This document shows positions 59,377-64,000 of a DNA stretch of 64,000 nucleotides, piece by piece; position 1 is the first letter of the stretch, and each line of letters starts with the position of its first letter. The DNA is taken from positions 31,786-95,785 of the forward strand of contig JAITSQ010000001.1 in NCBI GenBank assembly GCA_031287685.1, given 5' to 3'. This stretch comes from Clostridiales bacterium. Lineage in GTDB: Bacteria; Bacillota; Clostridia; Lachnospirales; WQUN01. The notes below the pieces were generated by a model that saw only the letters and a program-made list of their open reading frames with translations, was not told the DNA's origin and searched no databases. The position numbers were made by a program, and so were the translations under genes.

Positions 59377-59721
59377 TCATATTCCCTCGTAATAAAACTT
59401 AAATTTCTTTTTTAAGTCAAGCAAATAATCATTTTCACACAGCACTTTTACCCGCCTGTCGCCGCGTTCGTCAGCCGCGCAAAACTCTGCCCACGAATAC
59501 AAATTTTTCCCTCCCTCAGATTTCCGCACGGAATATCGCAAATGCACTACGTGATTTTTAACTTTTCTTGCGAATTTCCTCACTATTTTAAGTTGTTTCA
59601 CGGCGGCTTCATTGAACACGGGAAGCCCGTATTCGTCAAGCTCGTCGGGCTTCGGCTTGATGAAAAAGCTGGTGTTCCGTTCGCCCAAAATTTCGCTTAT
59701 TGTCACTTTGATGTACAACAT
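59377..59721 (-). CDS. Hypothetical 114-aa protein
   Basis: MLYIKVTISEILGERNTSFFIKPKPDELDEYGLPVFNEAAVKQLKIVRKFARKVKNHVVHLRYSVRKSE. Small, basic, soluble. ATG at 59721 follows GAGAGGTGAG; the longer TTG-started frame overlaps the topoisomerase gene. Coupled to topB; function unknown. Confidence 0.5.
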   Translation of the reverse strand: MLYIKVTISEILGERNTSFFIKPKPDELDEYGLPVFNEAAVKQLKIVRKFARKVKNHVVHLRYSVRKSEGGKNLYSWAEFCAADERGDRRVKVLCENDYLLDLKKKFKFYYEGI

Positions 59722-59732
59722 CCGCTCACCTC

Positions 59733-61820
59733 TCAAAATTGCAGTTCAAATCCTACTTTCGGCTTTCCGTTTTGGTCGGTTCTGTCTTTGAACGCGACAA
59801 CCGCGTCGTATTTTTTGTCCTTGGCTTCGGAATAAAAGCCTTTGACTTGCGCCTTGCCGTCAGTCAGAAGGGCTTTCATCACCGTTTTCGTGACGCTTTT
59901 CTTTTTGCTCTTGAAAAAATAATCGTCCTTGAAAACGCTGAAAATGCACGTCTTTTTTGAGAAATTAACGCAATAAAAATTCTTCGCGCCCTCGTAAACT
60001 TCTCCGCCGCAACGAGGGCATTTGCCCAAAATTTCGCATTGTTCGGCGTTCTCCGTCCTGTTTTCGTGCGTGATATTTTTCTCTCGCTCAATACAAGACT
60101 TGACAAGTTTTATTGTTTCGTCAAGCGCGAAGTCCGGATTTCCCGCGCCGGATTCAATATCAGCGAGTAACTTTTCCATTTCGGCAGTCATTTCCGCGTT
60201 TTTCACAGCGTCGAGAACGCTGTCAATCATTTGTTCGCCTTTCGCCGTCGAAGCAAGAATTTTACTCTTTCGCTCGACGTATCCTCGCTTGATAATTTGC
60301 TCAATTACGCTTGCTCTCGTCGCTGGAGTGCCAAGCCCGCGCTCCTTGACAAACCGCCGCATTTCCTTATCGCCGAGCCGTTTGTCAATATTCTCCATAG
60401 CCGACAATAGCGAGCTTTCCGTGAATTTTTTCGGCGGCGACGTTTCGCAATCTTTAATTTGCAAATTCCGCGCGATAAATGAATTGCCTTGTTTATATGA
60501 AACCTTTTCTTGCTCGGCAAACGGTTCAAACTCCCGCCACCCCAGACTTACCGAAGTTCTCGACGTTAATTTGAACGTGTGTTTTTCACATTCAAATACA
60601 TACCGTGTTTCGTCAAAAACATATGGTTGGTCAAGCGCGGCAAACAGGCGGTTTATAACCAATTCAATCACTTTAGTTTCGTCGTCTGTCAGTTCCGCTA
60701 ACTTTTCAGAGCAAACAATATTCGTCGGCAAAAGAGCGTGATGGTCTGTCACTTTTGAATTGTCAACGACGCGCTTATCAAAATTCAAGCCCTGACTTTT
60801 CAGCTTATTCACGCGCTTTTCATCGAAAAAGGCAAGTCCGCAAACCACTTGCGTCACGCTCTGCGGCATATCCTCCGTGATGTATGAACTGTCAGTTCGC
60901 GGATAGGTCAGCAGTTTTTTCTCATACAAGCTCTGCGCCGCGAGAAGCGTCCGAGCCGCTGAAAAGCCGTGCTTATCGTTCGCTTCCATTTGCAGACTCG
61001 TCAAAGAAAACAACTGCGGACGATTTTCCGTTTTGCGCTTTGTATCCGCTGAAATGACGTAAATAAGCTTATTTTCACATTCCGTCTTTACCGTTTCCGC
61101 AAATTTCTTTTCAGAAAAGCTGTCAATTTCGCCGTCAAACCACTCCGCGCCATTGTCAAGAAATACCTTGAAAAACGGCTTTCTGACAAAGTTTTTTATC
61201 TCTCTGTCCCGCCCGACAATCATGTTGACCGTGGCGGTCTGAACCCGCCCGACGCTGTAATTCGCGTTGTAATAAACCGAGTAAAGCCGCGACAAATTCA
61301 TTCCAATCAGCCAGTCAATTTTCGCCCGCGTAATGCCGGACTGAAACAAATTGTCCTTGTCCGCACCGTCAAGCAAATTAGACAGCCCGGCGCGTATACT
61401 CTCGTCGGTCATCGAGCTTATCCAAAGGCGCGAAAACGGCTTTTTACAGCCCGCGAAATGGTAGATTAAACGGAATATCAACTCGCCCTCGCGCCCTGCG
61501 TCCGTAGCGCAAACAAGGCTGTCAACCTCTGGCAGTTTCATAAGACTTGCCAAAGCTGACAACTGCGCCTTATTGTCCGCTATTGGCAATAGCTTAAATT
61601 TACCCGGCAAAATCGGCAAGTCTGACAAATTCCACTTGGCATATTTTTCATCATATTCTTGCGGTTCCGCAAGCCGCACAAGGTGCCCGAGCGCGTTCGA
61701 GATGACATACTCGTCATTTTTCCAGCATAAACAGCCGCTGATTTTTTCTTTTTTACAGCCGCCAATAACAGCGGCTATATCCCGCGCCACGCTCGGCTTT
61801 TCAGCTATCAAAAGCCGCAT
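59733..61820 (-). CDS. topB: DNA topoisomerase III (TopB)
   Basis: The 695-residue type IA topoisomerase has an N-terminal TOPRIM (MRLLIAEKPSVARDIAAVIGG; LVCATDAGREGELIFRLIYHFAG). The active-site Tyr is in LLTYPRTDSSYITEDMP, and VGRVQTATVNMIV is in the core. A C-terminal zinc-ribbon-like tail has CPRCGGEVYEGAKNFYCVNFSKKTC. Topoisomerase III genes are standard in Tn1549-like ICEs, where they aid DNA processing in transfer. The first codons overlap the DUF4315 gene end. Confidence 0.93.
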   Translation of the reverse strand: MRLLIAEKPSVARDIAAVIGGCKKEKISGCLCWKNDEYVISNALGHLVRLAEPQEYDEKYAKWNLSDLPILPGKFKLLPIADNKAQLSALASLMKLPEVDSLVCATDAGREGELIFRLIYHFAGCKKPFSRLWISSMTDESIRAGLSNLLDGADKDNLFQSGITRAKIDWLIGMNLSRLYSVYYNANYSVGRVQTATVNMIVGRDREIKNFVRKPFFKVFLDNGAEWFDGEIDSFSEKKFAETVKTECENKLIYVISADTKRKTENRPQLFSLTSLQMEANDKHGFSAARTLLAAQSLYEKKLLTYPRTDSSYITEDMPQSVTQVVCGLAFFDEKRVNKLKSQGLNFDKRVVDNSKVTDHHALLPTNIVCSEKLAELTDDETKVIELVINRLFAALDQPYVFDETRYVFECEKHTFKLTSRTSVSLGWREFEPFAEQEKVSYKQGNSFIARNLQIKDCETSPPKKFTESSLLSAMENIDKRLGDKEMRRFVKERGLGTPATRASVIEQIIKRGYVERKSKILASTAKGEQMIDSVLDAVKNAEMTAEMEKLLADIESGAGNPDFALDETIKLVKSCIEREKNITHENRTENAEQCEILGKCPRCGGEVYEGAKNFYCVNFSKKTCIFSVFKDDYFFKSKKKSVTKTVMKALLTDGKAQVKGFYSEAKDKKYDAVVAFKDRTDQNGKPKVGFELQF

Positions 61821-62112
61821 TATTTGTCACTCCTTCGGTTTTTTGCTCAGTTTTAGGCTTGATAAGCCCTTTTGACAAGGCTTCCTCGACCGCTTTTTCA
61901 ACATCCGCGATGGTTATGCGGTTGTCAGACATAAGCGCGTCCATATCCGCGTAAACCGCGAGAAGCCGCTCTTTTTCAAGGTTCGAGAGCTCGGAGCGAA
62001 GCCGATTTACCGTTTCTTGATTCTTTTTAAGGCTTTCGCCTTTTGATTCAACTTGCTTTTTCTTGGCGGCTATTTTTTCGTCTAAAATCCTGATTTTGTC
62101 AGTGTTCAGCAT
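61801..62112 (-). CDS. DUF4315 family protein
   Basis: 103 residues with a coiled coil (LDEKIAAKKKQVESKGESLKKNQETVNRLRSELSNLEKERLLAVYADMD) and a short C-terminal tail containing DVEKAVEEALSKGL. DUF4315 proteins are small companions of topB in Tn1549-type elements. AAAGGAGGAC precedes the ATG. Overlaps topB by 20 bases. Confidence 0.82.
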   Translation of the reverse strand: MLNTDKIRILDEKIAAKKKQVESKGESLKKNQETVNRLRSELSNLEKERLLAVYADMDALMSDNRITIADVEKAVEEALSKGLIKPKTEQKTEGVTNNAAFDS

Positions 62113-62138
62113 AAAAGTCCTCCTTTAATTTTAGTCAA

Positions 62139-62162
62139 CAAAAAAGAGGGTTTACACCCTCT
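62139..62162 (-). terminator. Rho-independent terminator of the HicB-like gene
   Basis: On the minus strand AGAGGG-TGTAAA-CCCTCT is followed by TTTTT. It lies just past the stop of the HicB-like gene. Confidence 0.85.
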
Positions 62163-62173
62163 CTGATAAAATG

Positions 62174-62383
62174 TCAAGCGAATTTCAGCCGCCCGCGCGG
62201 AGTCGGGACAACTTTACCCGCAATTTCGGCGGTTTCCAACCATTCCTTAATGACAACCTCTATATTTTCAAGCGCCTGCCGCATTGTTTGTCCGTCGGCG
62301 GCGCAGCCCGGCAACTCGGGAGCTTCCGCTATATAAGCGTTGTCATATTCGCTCCAAAACAAAATTATTTCATACTTATACAT
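62174..62383 (-). CDS. HicB-like antitoxin domain protein without a visible HicA
   Basis: 69 residues: MYKYEIILFWSEYDNAYIAEAPELPGCAADGQTMRQALENIEVVIKEWLE is the HicB partial-RNase-H fold. No ribbon-helix or HTH tail follows. ATG at 62383 follows GGAG in the end of the upstream gene and overlaps its stop (ATGTATAA). No HicA toxin gene is next to it; the partner upstream is an unrelated 66-aa protein. Confidence 0.75.
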   Translation of the reverse strand: MYKYEIILFWSEYDNAYIAEAPELPGCAADGQTMRQALENIEVVIKEWLETAEIAGKVVPTPRGRLKFA

Positions 62384-62576
62384 CAACATCATCTCCAAGT
62401 TTGCATTTCAAAATTAGTTTTGTCAGCTCCTCATAACTCATTTTTCCATTTGCGATTTCAAGCCCTATTTGAATGACATATCGGCAGAATTCCGACAAAG
62501 TCATTCCTCTCGCTGTTGCTCTTAATTCTTGCGCAATTTTTTGCAAATTAAGCTCACTAGATTCTGTTGCTGACAT
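62376..62576 (-). CDS. Small protein upstream of the HicB-like gene, 66 aa
   Basis: MSATESSELNLQKIAQELRATARGMTLSEFCRYVIQIGLEIANGKMSYEELTKLILKCKLGDD. ATG at 62576 follows GAGGTGATTTTT. Helical, with no clear family. Its stop overlaps the HicB-like start by 8 bases, so the two are coupled and may form an antitoxin or regulator pair. Confidence 0.55.
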   Translation of the reverse strand: MSATESSELNLQKIAQELRATARGMTLSEFCRYVIQIGLEIANGKMSYEELTKLILKCKLGDDVDV

Positions 62577-62623
62577 AAAAATCACCTCTTCAGAATATAT
62601 TTTACCACGTTTGAAGCTGTTGG

Positions 62624-64000
62624 TCAAGAACTCGCGGGTCTAACCCTCCCATACCCCAACAAACGGGCTTGCCAATACGGGGTATTGACATTCGCGAATC
62701 CAATCGGGTCGCCGCAGACGAGCATATGCCCGTCGCCGACGTAAATGCCAATTTGCGTGGCAACTTTTTCATCTGAATCGGGAATCGGCGGCGTGGGATA
62801 GGTGGCGGCAAAAAATGCCAAATCCCCGGGCTTTATTTCGTTTTCTGGGACAGCGCCGCACCAAGTATAAATATCCTGCGGGAGCGCCCGGCGGCTCATT
62901 CCCTCGCCCATTGGTATCCATAATTGCAAATTATAAACATAACAAATTAAACCGACATTGTCAAATTGACTGTTTTCCGGGTCGCAAGCGTTGAAATAAT
63001 ATCGTTTGCCAATATATGGTCGCGCTTTGTCAATAAGCCGAGCAAAATCCCTGTCGCGCAAGGCTCCGGCTGATACTTGAAAATTCTTGTTATTGACAGG
63101 CTCACCGCCTTGTATCGTCATCTCGCCAGTATCGACAAATATCACGGGATTGAGCGGCAAATCGTTTAATTGCGCTTGAATACTCAAATTGTCGCCCGAA
63201 ACGGCTATTTCATCGCCTTTGTTGACTTGAGCGCCCTCCGGTGAGACAAATTCCGAACAGCCGCCGAACCAAATTTTAAGTCCGCTTGACTTATTCTCGA
63301 CGCTGATTATATCGCCGCTTATCACGATAATTCCGGCAATTGGAGCCTTTATTTTTTGCCCCGCGCGTATTTTCGCTTTCGAGTTGTCATTGACAATGTA
63401 CGAGCCGTCCTCGTAACGATATTGATAGCCAAAGTTGCCGCCAGCGTAATATGTCCAGTCAAAATCCGTCGAGCTGTCGAAATAAAAGCGGTTTCCGCGA
63501 AAATCGCGGCGAAGTTCGTACATTATCATATCGTTGCCGTCAAGCCATTTGTAAGGCGTTGGCGGCGTTCCTTTTTTGCCGGAATGAATGACCTCGTCGG
63601 CGGAACGCGCTTTTAATGTCACATACAAAATGTTGTGATAAATCGGAATCCAGCCAAGCTCACTGTCCCAACGAGAATCAACAATTATGTTTTCCTCACG
63701 GTAGTCAAGCTGAAACATCTCGTCAAAAAGTGTTTTTATGTCATTTTTGACATTTGCCGCTTTAAATTCGCCGCGAAGCGAAGTCAAATACGCCAGCACC
63801 TCGCTCGGATTATGGTCAATCGCCGAAATGTTGTAATAGCGCTCATTGATATTGCCATAACCATATTGAGAATATCGGTAAGTATTCGGAATTTTGTCAA
63901 TTGTCCGCTGCAAATTGTATTCGAGCTGTGTAAAATACGTTTCAGCTTTGTTCAATTCCGCGTCCTCCGCGAGATAGGATGCGGCGATTACAGTAGTATG
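62624..64000 (-). CDS. CD1108-like NlpC/P60 domain protein, 5' end off window, catalytic residues apparently lost
   Basis: At least 458 residues; the frame is open to the right edge, so the true start is outside. The N-terminal part (LEYNLQRTIDKIPNTYRYSQYGYGN; HNPSEVLAYLTSLRGEF) is the CD1108-family region of Tn1549-like conjugation proteins. A lysostaphin-like beta region and a C-terminal NlpC/P60 fold follow. In active homologues the catalytic segments read FDCSG-FVC and SHVGIYVG; here they read FDNVGLIC and TQIGIYVG. So the nucleophile Cys is Asn and the catalytic His is Gln. It is probably a non-enzymatic wall-interacting protein. Confidence 0.75.
   Translation of the reverse strand, partial: HTTVIAASYLAEDAELNKAETYFTQLEYNLQRTIDKIPNTYRYSQYGYGNINERYYNISAIDHNPSEVLAYLTSLRGEFKAANVKNDIKTLFDEMFQLDYREENIIVDSRWDSELGWIPIYHNILYVTLKARSADEVIHSGKKGTPPTPYKWLDGNDMIMYELRRDFRGNRFYFDSSTDFDWTYYAGGNFGYQYRYEDGSYIVNDNSKAKIRAGQKIKAPIAGIIVISGDIISVENKSSGLKIWFGGCSEFVSPEGAQVNKGDEIAVSGDNLSIQAQLNDLPLNPVIFVDTGEMTIQGGEPVNNKNFQVSAGALRDRDFARLIDKARPYIGKRYYFNACDPENSQFDNVGLICYVYNLQLWIPMGEGMSRRALPQDIYTWCGAVPENEIKPGDLAFFAATYPTPPIPDSDEKVATQIGIYVGDGHMLVCGDPIGFANVNTPYWQARLLGYGRVRPASS

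Larger units (their letters stand above)
37914..64000. mobile_element. Integrative conjugative element inserted in cotJC (left end; right end off window)
   Basis: From the cotJC break to the window edge (26 kb or more) nearly all genes are of mobile-element type. They are a large serine recombinase, XRE regulators, a replication-type HTH protein, a relaxase, a TOPRIM protein, a methylase/SNF2 helicase giant, TnpV, toxin-antitoxin pairs, topoisomerase III, DUF4315 and a CD1108-like NlpC/P60 protein. This is the accessory and mobilisation part of Tn1549-like ICEs. The type IV secretion genes (VirB4, VirD4) would be expected to the right. The base composition is more AT-rich than the left 37 kb. 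Confidence 0.85.

Noticed and set aside
1..64000. CRISPR array or Cas genes
   Set aside because: No regularly spaced direct repeats and no Cas motifs were seen; the repeated palindromes are dispersed, not arrayed.

Overview
The window looks like a piece of a spore-forming, flagellated member of the Clostridia (Firmicutes). Support comes from SpoIIID, a CotJC spore-coat fragment, a YtaF-like sporulation membrane protein, a FliD/FliS/FlaG block, Rsb-type partner-switching proteins and Shine-Dalgarno-led genes. The chromosomal part is GC-rich. From about 37.9 kb to the right edge the gene content and base use change to those of an integrative conjugative element (ICE).

Layout. 1-2.9 kb: a partner-switching module (two RsbW-like ATP-binding regulators and a receiver-PP2C phosphatase), then an AbrB-like domain and a BTAD/SARP-like domain that appear split by one base in a C7 run. 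2.9-5.8 kb: small membrane and unknown genes, a structured repeat, a YycI-like protein and YtaF. 5.8-10.4 kb: an RND efflux adaptor/pump pair. 10.5-25.3 kb: a sugar-type ABC ATPase, a YitT-family protein, and a long cell-surface polysaccharide locus (TagA/WecG transferase, GT4-CsaB fusion, NAGPA-like phosphodiester glycosidase, two DUF4330 proteins, GT4, O-antigen ligase-like protein, YfhO). 25.4-26.3 kb: spoIIID, an Rrf2 regulator and tRNA-Met. 26.4-32.4 kb: a RiPP locus with three short Cys/Gly-rich precursors (the first broken by a stop codon), a radical SAM-SPASM maturase, an ABC exporter and a BcrA/LanF-like ABC pair. 33-36.8 kb: fliS, flaG, a small flagellar-type gene and fliD. Then an Fe/Mn superoxide dismutase and the 3' part of cotJC.

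At 37914 cotJC is cut by a large element that runs past the right edge. It starts with a large serine recombinase whose stop codon touches the cotJC remnant. It carries XRE regulators, a lipoprotein and a membrane protein, a replication-type HTH protein, a RelB/YafQ-like toxin-antitoxin pair, a Mob_Pre-type relaxase with an oriT-like palindrome, a TOPRIM protein, a 2503-aa methylase/SNF2 helicase protein with a TnpV-like gene in another frame inside it, two more toxin-antitoxin pairs, topoisomerase III, a DUF4315 protein, an orphan HicB-like protein and a partial NlpC/P60 protein that seems to have lost its catalytic residues. The contents resemble Tn1549-type ICEs, but the target is a spore-coat gene and the recombinase is placed as in skin-type sporulation intervening elements.

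A further theme is a family of nested palindromic repeats. They occur between genes (about 4.0, 18.4, 27.1, 30.6 and 33.1 kb). They also occur inside three coding genes, in frame: the RiPP maturase, the replication-type protein and the giant helicase. This resembles the Rickettsia palindromic elements.

All family assignments are from motif reading and memory. No database search was run.
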